NCBI RefSeq assembly: GCF_023712105.1
Contig: NZ_JAMLJI010000002.1
Coordinates: 739,012-803,011, forward strand
From: Larsenimonas suaedae
GTDB lineage: Bacteria; Pseudomonadota; Gammaproteobacteria; Pseudomonadales; Halomonadaceae
DNA: 64,000 nt
Direction: 5' to 3'
The translations under genes and the position numbers were made by a program. The notes beneath the pieces are model-generated. The model was not told where the DNA came from, searched no databases, and saw only the letters and a list, made by a program, of their open reading frames with translations. Below, piece after piece: positions 30,155 to 43,268 of the stretch. Each line of letters starts with the position of its first letter. The stretch's first letter is position 1.

Positions 30155-31699
30155 ATGCAGCAACTGAATCCTTCCGAAATTAGCGACGTTATCAAAAGTC
30201 GCATCGAAAACCTGAACGTTGATGCCGAAGCGCGCAATGAAGGCACGATCGTCAGCGTGGCAGACGGCATCATCCAGATGCATGGCCTGAACGACGTCAT
30301 GTTCGGTGAAATGATCGAGTTTCCCGGCGACGTCTTCGGTATGGCATTGAACCTCGAGCGTGACAGCGTTGGCGTTGTTGTGCTCGGCGATTACCTGAGC
30401 CTTCAGGAAGGCATGACCGGCAAATGTACAGGCCGCATTCTTGAAGTGCCGGTCGGTAAGGAGCTTGTCGGTCGCGTCGTGGACGCACTCGGTAACCCGA
30501 TTGACGGCAAGGGCGATCTCAAGACCACTGAAACCGACGCGGTCGAAAAGGTCGCACCGGGCGTTATCACGCGTCAGGGCGTCGACCAGCCGGTGCAGAC
30601 CGGTCTGAAAGCGATCGACGCCATGGTGCCGATCGGTCGTGGTCAGCGTGAGTTGATCATCGGTGACCGCCAGATTGGTAAGTCGGCGATCGCGATCGAT
30701 GCCATCATCAACCAGAAAGGCAAGGGCGTTACGTGCGTCTATGTAGCCGTTGGTCAGAAGCAGTCCACGATCGCCAACATCGTTCGTAAGCTCGAAGAGC
30801 ACGGTGCGATGGAGCACACGATCATTGTTGTCGCTGGCGCTGCCGACCCGGCCGCGATGCAGTTCTTGGCGCCTTACGCCGGCTGCACCATGGGCGAATA
30901 CTTCCGTGACCGTGGCGAAGACGGCCTGATCGTTTATGACGATCTGACCAAGCAGGCGTGGGCATACCGCCAGATTTCGCTGCTGCTCAAGCGCCCGCCG
31001 GGCCGTGAAGCCTATCCGGGTGATGTGTTCTATCTCCACTCTCGTCTGCTCGAGCGCGCTGCTCGCGTTAACGTAGAGTACGTCGAGAAGTTCACCGACG
31101 GTAAGGTCAAGGGCAAGACTGGTTCTCTGACAGCGCTGCCGATCATCGAAACCCAGGGCGGTGACGTTTCCGCGTTCGTTCCGACCAACGTGATCTCGAT
31201 CACCGACGGTCAGATCTTCTTGGAAACCAACCTCTTCAACTCGGGCGTTCGTCCGGCGATCAACGCGGGTCTCTCCGTATCGCGTGTCGGTGGCTCGGCC
31301 CAGACCAAGATCATCAAGAAACTGGGTGGCGGTGTGCGTCTGGCACTGGCTCAGTATCGCGAACTGGCCGCGTTTTCTCAGTTCGCCTCCGATCTTGACG
31401 AAGCGACACGTAAGCAGCTTGAGCACGGTCAGCGTGTAACTGAGCTCATGAAACAGAAACAGTACTCTCCCATGTCTGTTTCTGAGATGGCCGTGTCGCT
31501 TTATGCCGCCAACGAAGGCTTCCTTGAAGACGTGCCCGTCGACAAGGTTCTGGACTTCGAACGTGCGCTGCTTGAGTACATGAAATCTCAGCATTCAAGC
31601 CTTCTTGCCAAGATTGACGAGAAAGGTGGATATGATGACGAAATCCAGCAGGGCCTCAAGTCGGGCGTCGAAGGTTTCAAGTCGACCCAGAGCTACTAA
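30155..31699 (+). CDS. atpA: ATP synthase F1 subunit alpha
   Basis: A 514-residue protein with the Walker A motif GDRQIGKS at residues 170-177. The nucleotide-domain blocks [49 protein letters not shown] and [15 protein letters not shown] (with the arginine finger) all match. It is the regulatory nucleotide-binding subunit. It is followed by an unusual hairpin before atpG. Confidence 0.99.
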   Translation: MQQLNPSEISDVIKSRIENLNVDAEARNEGTIVSVADGIIQMHGLNDVMFGEMIEFPGDVFGMALNLERDSVGVVVLGDYLSLQEGMTGKCTGRILEVPVGKELVGRVVDALGNPIDGKGDLKTTETDAVEKVAPGVITRQGVDQPVQTGLKAIDAMVPIGRGQRELIIGDRQIGKSAIAIDAIINQKGKGVTCVYVAVGQKQSTIANIVRKLEEHGAMEHTIIVVAGAADPAAMQFLAPYAGCTMGEYFRDRGEDGLIVYDDLTKQAWAYRQISLLLKRPPGREAYPGDVFYLHSRLLERAARVNVEYVEKFTDGKVKGKTGSLTALPIIETQGGDVSAFVPTNVISITDGQIFLETNLFNSGVRPAINAGLSVSRVGGSAQTKIIKKLGGGVRLALAQYRELAAFSQFASDLDEATRKQLEHGQRVTELMKQKQYSPMSVSEMAVSLYAANEGFLEDVPVDKVLDFERALLEYMKSQHSSLLAKIDEKGGYDDEIQQGLKSGVEGFKSTQSY

Positions 31700-31706
31700 C
31701 GACTCG

Positions 31707-31731
31707 AAAGAACCCGCCCTGCGGGTTCTTT
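31707..31731 (+). terminator. Perfect hairpin between atpA and atpG (attenuator or processing site)
   Basis: A perfect 11-bp stem AAAGAACCCGC/GCGGGTTCTTT with a CCT loop, 8 bases after the atpA stop. The T run is only three bases and is part of the stem, so it is likely a weak, partial terminator or an RNA-stability element rather than a full stop, because atpG, atpD and atpC must be transcribed through it. Confidence 0.6.
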
Positions 31732-31758
31732 CCAGAGTTGCTCGAATAGGATAACGCT

Positions 31759-32643
31759 ATGGCAGCCGGAAAAGAGATTAAATCCCAGATCGGGAGCGTC
31801 AAGAATACGCAGAAGATTACCAGTGCCATGGAAATGGTTGCTGCGTCTAAAATGCGTAAGGCGCAAGATCGCATGGCAGCCAGTCAGCCTTATGCCCGCC
31901 AGATTCGAAAGGTCGTTGGCCATGTGTCCAAGGCTAACCCTGAGTACCACCACCCCTACATGCAGCCTCGAGATGTGCAGCGTGTTGGTTACATCGTCGT
32001 GACATCCGATCGCGGACTGTGTGGTGGCTTGAACGTCAACTTGCTTAAAACGGTCATGCGTGACGTGAAGCAATGGCGTGATCAGGGCGCGGAAGTACGC
32101 TTTTGCACTGTAGGTAGCAAGGGCAGTACCTTCTTCCGCAAGTACAATGCCAGTGAGCTATTGGCGGCCAAGACCGGAGTCGGTGACGCGCCTACCACCC
32201 AGGATCTGATTGGTAGCGTTAAGGTCATGCTGGATGCTTTTGATAACGGCGAATTGGATCGACTCAATGTCGTCTGCAACGAATTCGTCAATACCATGAC
32301 CCAAAAACCCATCGTCCGTCAGTTGTTGCCTCTTTCGGTGGACGAGCCCGCGAACGATGACGCCTCCGACACTCGTGAGCGCGCATTGTGGGATTACCTG
32401 TACGAGCCGGACGCAAAGGCGTTGCTCGATAAACTGCTTGTGCGCTATGTCGAATCCCAGGTCTATCAGGCCGTCGTGGAAAACATTGCCTGTGAGCAGG
32501 CTGCTCGAATGATCGCCATGAAGAACGCGACAGATAACGCAGGCAACATGATCGATGAGCTGCAGTTGGAGTACAACAAGGCTCGTCAGGCAGCGATCAC
32601 ACAGGAAATCTCCGAGATCGTGAGCGGCGCAGCCGCCGTTTAA
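31759..32643 (+). CDS. atpG: ATP synthase F1 subunit gamma
   Basis: A 294-residue protein with the N-terminal helix [32 protein letters not shown] and a C-terminal helix [34 protein letters not shown] that together form the rotating central shaft. [12 protein letters not shown] near residue 80 is the central-domain signature. It is separated from atpA by the 11-bp hairpin. Confidence 0.98.
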   Translation: MAAGKEIKSQIGSVKNTQKITSAMEMVAASKMRKAQDRMAASQPYARQIRKVVGHVSKANPEYHHPYMQPRDVQRVGYIVVTSDRGLCGGLNVNLLKTVMRDVKQWRDQGAEVRFCTVGSKGSTFFRKYNASELLAAKTGVGDAPTTQDLIGSVKVMLDAFDNGELDRLNVVCNEFVNTMTQKPIVRQLLPLSVDEPANDDASDTRERALWDYLYEPDAKALLDKLLVRYVESQVYQAVVENIACEQAARMIAMKNATDNAGNMIDELQLEYNKARQAAITQEISEIVSGAAAV

Positions 32644-32667
32644 CGGTTGGGGTCTACAGGTTTTTAA

Positions 32668-34065
<1,398 letters not shown>

Positions 34066-34092
34066 GCCAGTGCCTGGCTAGAGGACATCAAT

Positions 34093-34512
34093 ATGGCTAC
34101 GAAGATCCATTGCGATATCGTGAGTGCTGAAAAGAGTATCTTTTCTGGCGACGCCGAGCAGGTCATTGCCGCCGGCACGGAAGGCGATCTCGGTATCCGC
34201 CCGGGTCATGCGCCGTTGTTGACCGAGTTAGCGCCTGGCCCAGTACGTGTCATACGTGAAGACGGTCGCGAAGAAGTTTACTATGTCTCCGGCGGATTTC
34301 TTGAAATCCAGCCAGACGTGGTTTCTCTTCTGGCCGATACGGCGATGCGCGCTCGTGATATTGATGAAGCCGAAGCGGAACGCGCTCGTGAAGAAGCTCA
34401 GCGTGAGCTTAGCGAGCATGAATCTGCCGAGCAGCACTCTATCGCTTTGGCACAGTTTGCTGAAGCAAGTGCCAAACTGCGTGCGCTTCATCAACTGCGC
34501 AGACGAAGCTAA
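34093..34512 (+). CDS. atpC: ATP synthase F1 subunit epsilon
   Basis: A 139-residue protein: an N-terminal beta sandwich (residues 1-85, with SGDAEQVIAAGTEGDLGIRPGHAPLLTEL) and a C-terminal helical hairpin from about residue 90 that can inhibit the enzyme. It is the last gene of the atp operon and is closed by a strong terminator. Confidence 0.97.
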   Translation: MATKIHCDIVSAEKSIFSGDAEQVIAAGTEGDLGIRPGHAPLLTELAPGPVRVIREDGREEVYYVSGGFLEIQPDVVSLLADTAMRARDIDEAEAERAREEAQRELSEHESAEQHSIALAQFAEASAKLRALHQLRRRS

Positions 34513-34536
34513 CGCTCACGACTGCTCAGTTCGACT

Positions 34537-34569
34537 AAAAAAAGGCTTCCCGTTCGGGAAGCCTTTTTT
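34537..34569 (+). terminator. Bidirectional terminator of the atp operon
   Basis: An 8-bp stem GGCTTCCC/GGGAAGCC with a GTTC loop, flanked by A7 and T6. It also serves the convergent hypothetical gene at 34594-34896. Confidence 0.93.
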
Positions 34570-34593
34570 CATGGAATCAATCCATTAATGCGG

Positions 34594-34896
34594 TTACTCG
34601 TCTTCGTCGCTTCCGCTCACAAAGGCACGCTTATCATCGGGCAGCAGCACGTGCTCTCCCACATGAAGATCGACGCCGTTATTGGTTGCATCAGTAGAGT
34701 TGACGCTAATGACTTCGGCGACCGATGTTGAATCCCCCTGGCGTTCGACGACTTTCAGTCGGACATTGGTGCTCTTATAGCGTGCAGTAACAATGCTTCC
34801 TTCTGAAGGCTTCTTTTTCAGAAAATAGAGATCGTCATAGTGCTCAGTGACACCTTCATGTTCCGGGGAATCCCACTCGATTGTTCTCATACTCAT
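34594..34896 (-). CDS. Hypothetical acidic protein, about 100 residues
   Basis: A 100-residue soluble protein with no signal peptide or membrane segment. I do not recognise a family. It is rich in Asp and Glu, ends in GSDEDE, and has a central basic strand (TARYKSTNVRLKVVERQ). An AAGGA ribosome-binding site lies about 10 bases upstream of the first ATG. It lies between the atp terminator and a divergent ligB-like gene, with codon use less GC-biased than the atp genes. Its function cannot be inferred. Confidence 0.6.
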   Translation of the reverse strand: MSMRTIEWDSPEHEGVTEHYDDLYFLKKKPSEGSIVTARYKSTNVRLKVVERQGDSTSVAEVISVNSTDATNNGVDLHVGEHVLLPDDKRAFVSGSDEDE

Positions 34897-34950
34897 AGTG
34901 TGCGTCCTTGTCAGTGAAACTTGAATATCCTTGGCCGTTAAATAAGTTAA

Positions 34951-36525
<1,575 letters not shown>

Positions 36526-36962
36526 GCTTGATAGAGCACTATCGTAAATGAAAATATCGACCTTTTTCTGATGGATATTAGATATAAAGCGTTGAAATTT
36601 ATAAATTTTATAAGGATGGCAAAGATTTTTTAGCTTTGTAAGTAAAAGTTAGTACTTTTATCATACTAATAGGTAATGTGTTTTTATGTATCGAGTGACT
36701 AAAGTAGTGCTGCATGTAGTCATGCTTTTGCCAATATAGATTCATAGAAAGATAACGGTAGGGTGTTAAAGAAACCCATTTTCAGCCGATTTTCTTGTCG
36801 ATGAAGCTGGCTCAAGATCAAGAAGTTAACGGGTAATTCCAGGCAGGGCTGTGAAAACAGCGGCATTAGCGCATAGGAACGTGCGGCCTGCAGGACTACT
36901 TCGATCCGAAAGCGGTGGCTCCACTATTAATAGCCCTAAGACTAGGCTGAGGAGAAATAATT
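36526..36962 (+). other. AT-rich intergenic region and long leader of the small membrane protein
   Basis: The first 200 bases are very AT-rich. A possible promoter, TTGTAA (36636-36641), 17 bases, then TATCAT (36659-36664), would give a transcript with roughly 290 bases of 5' leader before the ATG at 36963. The last 120 bases turn GC-rich and can fold: GCTGT/ACAGC closed by a GAAA tetraloop (36848-36861), and AGGGCT (36845-36850) is complementary to AGCCCT (36932-36937) near the ribosome-binding site. The two pairings share three bases, so they may be alternatives. I cannot match it to a known riboswitch. Confidence 0.4.
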
Positions 36963-37142
36963 ATGACACTGTTGATCGTTGGCGGCGCGCTCTATGCCCT
37001 TCTTATCCTGTTCATGGCTGGAGCAATGATGGTATCGGGCCGTACAAGTGAGCGTGAAGAACAGTTGGCGTATGCGGTAAGCCATCCGGCAGACCAGGCA
37101 GACGTACAGCCAGGTTTCTTGAATCACCGCGATGCTGCCTAG
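36963..37142 (+). CDS. Small single-span membrane protein, 59 residues
   Basis: A short open frame starting MTLLIVGGALYALLILFMAG: one hydrophobic helix (residues 2-25) and a charged C-terminal tail (SGRTSEREEQ, then a His/Asp-rich end). A GAGGAG ribosome-binding site lies 8 bases upstream of the ATG, and a terminator follows 36 bases after the stop, which together make it a credible gene despite its size. I do not recognise a family. It might be a small regulatory membrane protein; no function is claimed. Confidence 0.7.
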   Translation: MTLLIVGGALYALLILFMAGAMMVSGRTSEREEQLAYAVSHPADQADVQPGFLNHRDAA

Positions 37143-37178
37143 ATAGGCTTATTGGCCCCTCTTCCAAGCAGTCATGCC

Positions 37179-37209
37179 AAAACGGGCGCTCTACTGGAGC
37201 GCCCGTTTT
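37179..37209 (+). terminator. Bidirectional terminator between the small membrane protein gene and pgk
   Basis: A perfect 13-bp stem AAAACGGGCGCTC/GAGCGCCCGTTTT with a TACTG loop. It ends both the plus-strand small gene and the minus-strand pgk, whose stop codon is 27 bases away. Confidence 0.92.
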
Positions 37210-37235
37210 CTATGGTAGAAGAGTTTACCAACTTC

Positions 37236-38405
37236 TCAGCTTTTAGCCGCGGCCTTGAGCGCCTGAACGGCTGGAAGCTCCTTGCCTTCGACGTACTCTA
37301 GAAATGCACCGCCACCGGTTGAAATATAGGAAATATCGTTGGATACCCCGTATTTATCGATGGCAGCCAGCGTGTCTCCGCCGCCTGCAATGGAAAATGC
37401 GTTGCTTTCAGCCACCGCTTCAGACATTGCTTTGGTTCCGTGGCCGAATTGTTCGATTTCAAATACACCGACCGGACCGTTCCAAAGAATCGTGCCCGCT
37501 TCCTTGAGCGTTGCCGCAAAGCTTGCTGCCGTTTTGGGGCCTACATCCAGGATCATGTCGTCATCGTCGAGTTCGTTTAGAAGCTTGGTCGTGGCTTCGG
37601 CGCTTTCTGAAAACTCTTTTGCAACGACCACATCTTCCGGCAGCGGCACGCTGACCTTGTCCATCAGAGCCTTGGCTTGATCGATAAGATCGGCTTCATG
37701 CAGGGATTTACCGACGTTATAGCCTGCTGCAGCGATAAAGGTATTGGCAATGCCGCCGCCAACGATCAGCTGATCGCATTTTTCGGACAAGGCGACGAGC
37801 ACATCCAGTTTGCTGGAGACCTTGGAACCGCCAACGATTGCAACCATGGGGCGGTTGGGATGAGACAGGGCCTTCTCGAGTGCGTCCAGTTCCTTTGCAA
37901 GCAGTGGGCCGGCACAGGCGGTTGGTGCGTGACGTGCCACGCCATGCGTAGATGCCTGGGCACGGTGGGCCGTACCAAAGGCATCCATCACGTAGATGTC
38001 GCACAAGGCCGCATAGGCTTTTGAAAGCGTCTCGTCGTCTTTCTTTTCGCCTGTGTTGAACCGCACGTTTTCCAGAAGAACGACTTCTCCTGCCTCGATA
38101 TTCAGCGGCTCACCGTTCATGTAGTCCTTTTCAAGACGCACAGTCACACCCAGCAGTTCGCTGAGCCGGTTTGCCACCGGCGCCATTGAAAACTCGTCTT
38201 CCGGAGAGCCCTCTGTCGGGCGACCCAGATGGCTCATCAACATGACGCGCGCGTTTTGCTCAAGAGCAGCCTTGATGGTTGGAAGGCTTGCCTGAATACG
38301 AGCATCCGACGTCACTCGACCGTCCTTGACCGGAACGTTCAGGTCTTGGCGAATCAATACACGCTGTCCGTCCAGAGACAGATCACTCATCTTGCGAACA
38401 TCCAT
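37236..38405 (-). CDS. pgk: Phosphoglycerate kinase
   Basis: A 389-residue protein. [11 protein letters not shown] near residue 19 and [11 protein letters not shown] near residue 56 bind 3-phosphoglycerate, [15 protein letters not shown] near residue 188 is the nucleotide-side block, and [14 protein letters not shown] near the C-terminus is the phosphate loop. It converts 1,3-bisphosphoglycerate and ADP to 3-phosphoglycerate and ATP. It follows epd on the minus strand by 58 bases, the conserved epd-pgk pair. Confidence 0.98.
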   Translation of the reverse strand: MDVRKMSDLSLDGQRVLIRQDLNVPVKDGRVTSDARIQASLPTIKAALEQNARVMLMSHLGRPTEGSPEDEFSMAPVANRLSELLGVTVRLEKDYMNGEPLNIEAGEVVLLENVRFNTGEKKDDETLSKAYAALCDIYVMDAFGTAHRAQASTHGVARHAPTACAGPLLAKELDALEKALSHPNRPMVAIVGGSKVSSKLDVLVALSEKCDQLIVGGGIANTFIAAAGYNVGKSLHEADLIDQAKALMDKVSVPLPEDVVVAKEFSESAEATTKLLNELDDDDMILDVGPKTAASFAATLKEAGTILWNGPVGVFEIEQFGHGTKAMSEAVAESNAFSIAGGGDTLAAIDKYGVSNDISYISTGGGAFLEYVEGKELPAVQALKAAAKS

Positions 38406-38463
38406 TGCGGTGCACTCCTCTTTTATTGCGATGAATCAAACGGCTTGATTGAAGGGCAGTTGA

Positions 38464-39483
38464 TCAACACAGGTCTACCCAGCGTTGTGCGACATCCAGC
38501 ATACGGTTGGCATAGCCCCACTCGTTATCGAACCAGCAGACCAGTTTGACCAGGCGCTTGCCGGCCACGCGTGTCTGGGTGCCATCCACAATACTTGAGC
38601 GCGTGTCATGGTTGAAATCGATCGAGGCCACGGGTTCGTCGGTAAAGCCTAGACGGCCCTTCAAGTGGGTGCGAGCAGCGTGCTCGAGGCAGGCATTGAT
38701 GGTGGCTGTATCGACATCGCTTTCAAGCGTGATGGCCATATCGATCATGGAGACGTTGATCGTCGGTACACGAATATGAAGGCACTCGAAACGGCCGGCA
38801 AGATGGGGCATGAGCCGGGCGATGCCAATATCAAGGCTTGTCGAGACCGGTACCATCGAACTCAAGGCCGAGCGGGTGCGGCGAAGGTCGTTGCCATTGG
38901 CGGCATCGATTACCGGCTGGTCATTCATGGCCGAGTGCATGGTGGTCGTTGCGCCATGGGCGACGCCAAACGTTCGATCGAGCTCGGTCAGAATTGGAAT
39001 AAGAGCATTGGTAGTACACGAACCGGTCGAGACAATGCGGGCGTCAGGCATTAGCGTGTCATGGTTGACGCCATCGATAATTGTGGCGTCCACGTCATCG
39101 CGGGCCGGATTCGAAAAGAGCAGTTTTCCGGCGCCGGCGGCCAGGTGCTGTTCGCCGTACTCACGGGTGCTTGAATAGCCCGAACACTCAAAGACCAGAT
39201 CGATGCTCTCGGACGCCCAGGGCAGCAGCGTCACGGACGGCTCCCTGAGAAGCCGAATCGGTGGGTGATCATCGATCATCAACGCGCCGTGCTCGAGTTC
39301 GACGCTCCCTGGAAACCGTCCGTGGGTTGAGTCGAAGCGGGTAAGGTAGGCAAGGGCGTCCGGAGCGGCCAGATCGTTGATCGCGACCACTTCGAAGCGG
39401 TCATCGAGCCTATTTTCAAACAGCGCCCGCAAGACACTGCGCCCGATGCGGCCGTACCCGTTTATGGCGATTCTATAGCGCAT
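38464..39483 (-). CDS. epd: D-erythrose-4-phosphate dehydrogenase (GapA-family Epd)
   Basis: A 339-residue protein, the same length as E. coli Epd. It has the NAD-binding INGYGRIGRSVLRALFE and the catalytic Cys156 in STGSCTTN. Epd-like features rather than GapA are THGRF, MHSAMNDQPVIDA, DLRRTRSA and VASIDFNHDTRSSIVDGTQTRV. Epd oxidises erythrose-4-phosphate to 4-phosphoerythronate for pyridoxal phosphate synthesis; some relatives act as glyceraldehyde-3-phosphate dehydrogenase, so the substrate is not certain. The start at 39483 is chosen by alignment; the frame is open up to 39621 without family similarity. A GapA-like role remains an alternative. Confidence 0.85.
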   Translation of the reverse strand: MRYRIAINGYGRIGRSVLRALFENRLDDRFEVVAINDLAAPDALAYLTRFDSTHGRFPGSVELEHGALMIDDHPPIRLLREPSVTLLPWASESIDLVFECSGYSSTREYGEQHLAAGAGKLLFSNPARDDVDATIIDGVNHDTLMPDARIVSTGSCTTNALIPILTELDRTFGVAHGATTTMHSAMNDQPVIDAANGNDLRRTRSALSSMVPVSTSLDIGIARLMPHLAGRFECLHIRVPTINVSMIDMAITLESDVDTATINACLEHAARTHLKGRLGFTDEPVASIDFNHDTRSSIVDGTQTRVAGKRLVKLVCWFDNEWGYANRMLDVAQRWVDLC

Positions 39484-39773
39484 GTGTCTATCGTCATGAT
39501 GGCGGTAAATACGCATGGTAACGCAGATGTCGGCAGGGGTATCGGCTCGAAATGTCGCGCTGGCGCTGTATCGTATTCTACTTTTGTATAAAGAGAGGGC
39601 GTTCACACGATCATTGGTCACTCCTGCATGATAGTGTGCCGCACGTAGTGTGTAAGGTAGCGCTCAACCGTGCGCGATGGACCGTCGGACAATAATCGAG
39701 AGAGTGGGCCCGAGTGCCCAATGAGCATGACCGTAAAGGCATGTTCCCTATCAAAAGCCAAGGAGTAGCATCA

Positions 39774-40826
39774 ATGACCGATATTGCGAAGCTGCTGGGT
39801 GACGAAGCCGATCATTTGCTGAATCACACCTGTACCGGTTTCAAGAAAGAAGACCTCTATCTGCCTGGACACGATTACATCGATCGCGTCATGTCAGACA
39901 GCGATCGCAGCCCGCACGTATTGCGCAACATGCAGGCACTGTTCAATACAGGTCGCCTTGCCGGCACCGGTTACGTCAGCATGCTGCCGATCGATCAGGG
40001 CATTGAGCATTCCGCAGGCGCCTCTTTCGCACCCAACCCGATGTACTTCGATCCGAAAAACATCGTCGAGCTCGCCATCGAAGGCGGATGCAGCTGCGTT
40101 GCTTCCACTCTGGGTGTCCTGTCCAGCGTCTCGCGCCGCTACGCACACAAGATTCCGATGATGGTCAAGCTGAACCATAACGAAACGCTGACCTACCCGG
40201 CCATCTACGACCAGACGCTGTTTGCGCAGGTCGAACAGGCTCATCGCATGGGCTGTGTTGCGGTAGGTGCCACCATCTATTACGGATCGCCGGAAAGCCG
40301 TCGTCAGATCACCGAAATCAGCGAAGCCTTCGAGCGTGCGCATGAGCTTGGCATGGTCACCGTACTGTGGTCTTACCTGCGTAACCCGGCGTTCAAGAAA
40401 GACGGCACCGACTACCACGTGTCTTCCGATCTGAGCAGCCAAGCCGTACATTTGGCCGCGACCATCAAGGCCGACATCGTCAAGCAGAAGCTTCCTGAAA
40501 ATAACGGTGGCTACACGGCAGTCGGCTTTGGTCACACCCACGACAAGGTTTATAGCGAGCTGACTTCGGATCACCCGATCGATCTGGCCCGCTACCAGGT
40601 TGCCAACGCCTATATGGGCCGTGCAGGGCTGATCAACTCAGGCGGCGGTTCCAAGGGCGCATCTGATCTTGGCGAAGCCGTACGTACTGCGGTCATCAAC
40701 AAGCGCGCGGGCGGCATGGGTCTGATCTCCGGTCGTAAAGCGTTCCAGAAGCCGTTCAAGGAAGGGGTTCAGCTCCTGAATTCCATCCAGGACGTCTATC
40801 TGTCAAACGATGTAACGATCGCCTGA
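39774..40826 (+). CDS. fbaB: Class I fructose-bisphosphate aldolase (FbaB/DhnA type)
   Basis: A 350-residue protein, the length of E. coli FbaB, and very similar throughout ([75 protein letters not shown]). ADIVKQK around residue 236 contains the Schiff-base lysine candidate. It cleaves fructose-1,6-bisphosphate without a metal. The chosen ATG has AAGGAG eight bases upstream; a longer frame from 39714 lacks a site. The gene is divergent from epd-pgk, whereas many relatives carry a class II enzyme after pgk. Confidence 0.93.
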   Translation: MTDIAKLLGDEADHLLNHTCTGFKKEDLYLPGHDYIDRVMSDSDRSPHVLRNMQALFNTGRLAGTGYVSMLPIDQGIEHSAGASFAPNPMYFDPKNIVELAIEGGCSCVASTLGVLSSVSRRYAHKIPMMVKLNHNETLTYPAIYDQTLFAQVEQAHRMGCVAVGATIYYGSPESRRQITEISEAFERAHELGMVTVLWSYLRNPAFKKDGTDYHVSSDLSSQAVHLAATIKADIVKQKLPENNGGYTAVGFGHTHDKVYSELTSDHPIDLARYQVANAYMGRAGLINSGGGSKGASDLGEAVRTAVINKRAGGMGLISGRKAFQKPFKEGVQLLNSIQDVYLSNDVTIA

Positions 40827-40858
40827 TCGCTTCATCGTTCGGATACGAAGTGCATGAC

Positions 40859-40890
40859 CAAAAAAAAGCCCGGCAGATGCCGGGCTTTTT
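40859..40890 (+). terminator. Bidirectional terminator between fbaB and tkt
   Basis: A 9-bp stem AGCCCGGCA/TGCCGGGCT with a 2-base GA loop as written (4-base loop more likely), flanked by A8 and T5. It ends both convergent genes. Confidence 0.92.
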
Positions 40891-40913
40891 CGTGTCCGAA
40901 TTCGATGAGTTGA

Positions 40914-42905
40914 TTAGCTCAACGCTTCGGCACGCTTGATGACATTGTCGACGGTAAAGCCGAAATGCTTGAACAGGTCTTCGGCCTTGCCGGATTCGCC
41001 ATAGCTGGTCATGCCGATTACATCGCCGTCCAGGCCGACGTACTTGTACCAGGTCGAGGGAATTGCGGCTTCGATCGCCAAACGCTTGCGCACGTCGTTC
41101 GGTAGAACGGCGTTGCGATACTCGGCGTCCTGCTCATCGAACAGCGTGGTACAAGGCATGGAGACCACGCGTACCTTCCGGCCTTTTTCCTCAAGCGCTT
41201 GAGCGGCGTCCATTGCGATTTCGACTTCGGAGCCGGTGGCGATCAGAATCAGCTCCGGCGCGCCGCCGTCGGCATCCTTCAGGACGTAGCCGCCGCGGCG
41301 AATGTTGGCCAACTGCTCATCGTTACGGGCCTGTCCGGCCAGGTTCTGACGCGAGAAGATCAGTGCCGTCGGGCCTTTTTCACGCTTGAGGCCCTCGACC
41401 CAGGCTGCAGCCGTTTCGGTTGCATCGCATGGGCGCCAGGTGTGTAGACCCGGCAGGTTACGCAGATCCGCCAGCTGCTCGATCGGCTGGTGCGTCGGGC
41501 CGTCTTCGCCCAGACCGATGGAGTCGTGGGTGAAGACGTGAAGGATGCGCGTGTGCGACAGGGCGGACATGCGTACGGCGTTGTGCATGTACTCCATGAA
41601 GACCAGGAAGGTCGCGTCATAGGGCACGAAACCGCCATGGGTCGCGATGCCGTTGGCGATGGCGCCCATACCGAACTCACGTACACCGTAGTGCAGGTAG
41701 TTACCGTCGAAATCGCCCTTGCTGATTGCCTTGGCACCATCCCAAAGCGTCAGGTTGGAGGGGGCGAGATCGGCACTGCCACCGAAGAGTTCCGGCATGT
41801 TCGGGCCGACTTCGTTGAGAACGCCGAGTGATGCCTTGCGCGATGCGGTCTTTTCCTGTTTTTCCTGAGCCTGTTTGATGATCTTGTCACCATCGAAGTC
41901 AGGCGGCAGCTCACCGCTATAGCGACGCTTCAATTCCTGGGCCAGTTCCGGGTTGGCCTTCTCGTACTCAGCCATCTGGCGGTTGTACTCGTCTTCAAGC
42001 GACTGGCCCTGCTCGCGGGCATCCCACGCGCTGTAGATCTCGTCCGGGATCTCGAAGGCGTCGTATTCCCAGCCAAGCTGCTTGCGGGTTTCGACGATCT
42101 CATCGTCGCCGAGGGCGGCGCCGTGAGATTCTTCCTTGCCGGCCTTGTTGGGCGAGCCGAAGCCGATCACGGTCTTGCAGATGATCAGGGTCGGCTTGTC
42201 GGTAACGTCTTTTGCTTCTTCAATGGCTCGGTTGATCTGCTCATGGTCGTGGCCATCGATGGTGTCGATGACGTGCCAGCCGTAGGCGCGGAAGCGGCCG
42301 GCGGTGTCGTCGGTGAACCAGTCCTTGACCTCGCCATCAATGGAGATGCCGTTGTCATCGTAGAACACGACCAGATTACCAAGACCCAACGTGCCCGCGA
42401 GTGAGCAGGCTTCGTGGCTGATGCCTTCCATCAGGCAACCGTCGCCTGCGAACACCCAGGTGCGGTGATTGACGATGTCGAACCCGTCACGGTTGAACTG
42501 TGCAGCAAGCGTACGCTCGGCTACAGCCATGCCGACACCGTTGGCCAGACCTTGGCCCAGCGGCCCGGTCGTGGTCTCGATGCCCGGCGTGTAGCCGTGC
42601 TCAGGGTGACCTGGCGTTTTGGAGCCGAGCTGGCGGAAGTTTTTCAGCTCCTCCATCGGCAGGTCGTAGCCGCTCAGGTGCAGCAGTGCGTAATGCAGCA
42701 TCGAGCCGTGGCCGTTGGATAGAATGAAACGATCACGATCTGCCCAGTCAGGGTTGGCCGGGTTGTGCTTCAAGTGATCGTTCCAGAGAACTTCGGCAAT
42801 GTCCGCCATACCCATGGGCATGCCCGGATGGCCCGAGTTTGCCTTCTGTACGGCATCCATGGACAAGGCGCGAAGGGCATTGGCAAGTTGGCGACGAGAT
42901 GACAT
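40914..42905 (-). CDS. tktA: Transketolase
   Basis: A 663-residue thiamine-diphosphate enzyme of normal length. The N-terminal [20 protein letters not shown], the ThDP motif [13 protein letters not shown] ending in the DDNGISIDG block, the central [19 protein letters not shown], and the C-terminal GSEVEIAM block are all present. It transfers two-carbon units in the pentose phosphate pathway, making the erythrose-4-phosphate used by Epd. The start at 42905 matches the family N-terminus and is preceded by AGGAG; the frame is open up to 42962. Confidence 0.98.
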   Translation of the reverse strand: MSSRRQLANALRALSMDAVQKANSGHPGMPMGMADIAEVLWNDHLKHNPANPDWADRDRFILSNGHGSMLHYALLHLSGYDLPMEELKNFRQLGSKTPGHPEHGYTPGIETTTGPLGQGLANGVGMAVAERTLAAQFNRDGFDIVNHRTWVFAGDGCLMEGISHEACSLAGTLGLGNLVVFYDDNGISIDGEVKDWFTDDTAGRFRAYGWHVIDTIDGHDHEQINRAIEEAKDVTDKPTLIICKTVIGFGSPNKAGKEESHGAALGDDEIVETRKQLGWEYDAFEIPDEIYSAWDAREQGQSLEDEYNRQMAEYEKANPELAQELKRRYSGELPPDFDGDKIIKQAQEKQEKTASRKASLGVLNEVGPNMPELFGGSADLAPSNLTLWDGAKAISKGDFDGNYLHYGVREFGMGAIANGIATHGGFVPYDATFLVFMEYMHNAVRMSALSHTRILHVFTHDSIGLGEDGPTHQPIEQLADLRNLPGLHTWRPCDATETAAAWVEGLKREKGPTALIFSRQNLAGQARNDEQLANIRRGGYVLKDADGGAPELILIATGSEVEIAMDAAQALEEKGRKVRVVSMPCTTLFDEQDAEYRNAVLPNDVRKRLAIEAAIPSTWYKYVGLDGDVIGMTSYGESGKAEDLFKHFGFTVDNVIKRAEALS

Positions 42906-43268
42906 GTCGTTAACGCTCCTGCTTGTGATTATCAGAAGAACCTGCCTGGTTCTCCCGTTCAAAGACTTTCGAACCCTCAGAATAGCGTTTCAGCCCCGTA
43001 TGAGATAGGCCGGTGTGATTTGATCGCCTCGATCACAAATCCAGGGCGTATTCAATACTAAACGCCTGCGTTTGAAACAGAAGGTTAGGGTGATCGTAGA
43101 GCCTTGATCTTGCTCGAGGTATGGCCGAGTTATCGAGGTGTGTGTCGCGCGCTAGGCACGTTATCGGTCAGCGTGTACACTTTTTGGTTCATCTTTCACA
43201 AAGTCGCGCGCGGCAACACGATTTGCTAGCGGTCTTTTCTTCCTGGACGTGAGGATCAAGGACGTTTC
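42906..43268. other. Intergenic region between divergent tkt and metK
   Basis: About 360 bases with no gene. It must hold the promoters of tkt and metK. I see short inverted repeats (GATCGCCTCGATC near 43021) but no -35/-10 pair I would defend, and none of the SAM riboswitch classes I can recognise precedes metK. Confidence 0.4.

Noticed and set aside
30080..31594. Long minus-strand open frame (about 500 codons) opposite atpA
   Set aside because: It is the complementary shadow of a strongly codon-biased atpA gene; no ribosome-binding site and no recognisable protein.
42906..43268. SAM riboswitch ahead of metK
   Set aside because: None of the SAM-I or other consensus blocks that I can recognise is present.
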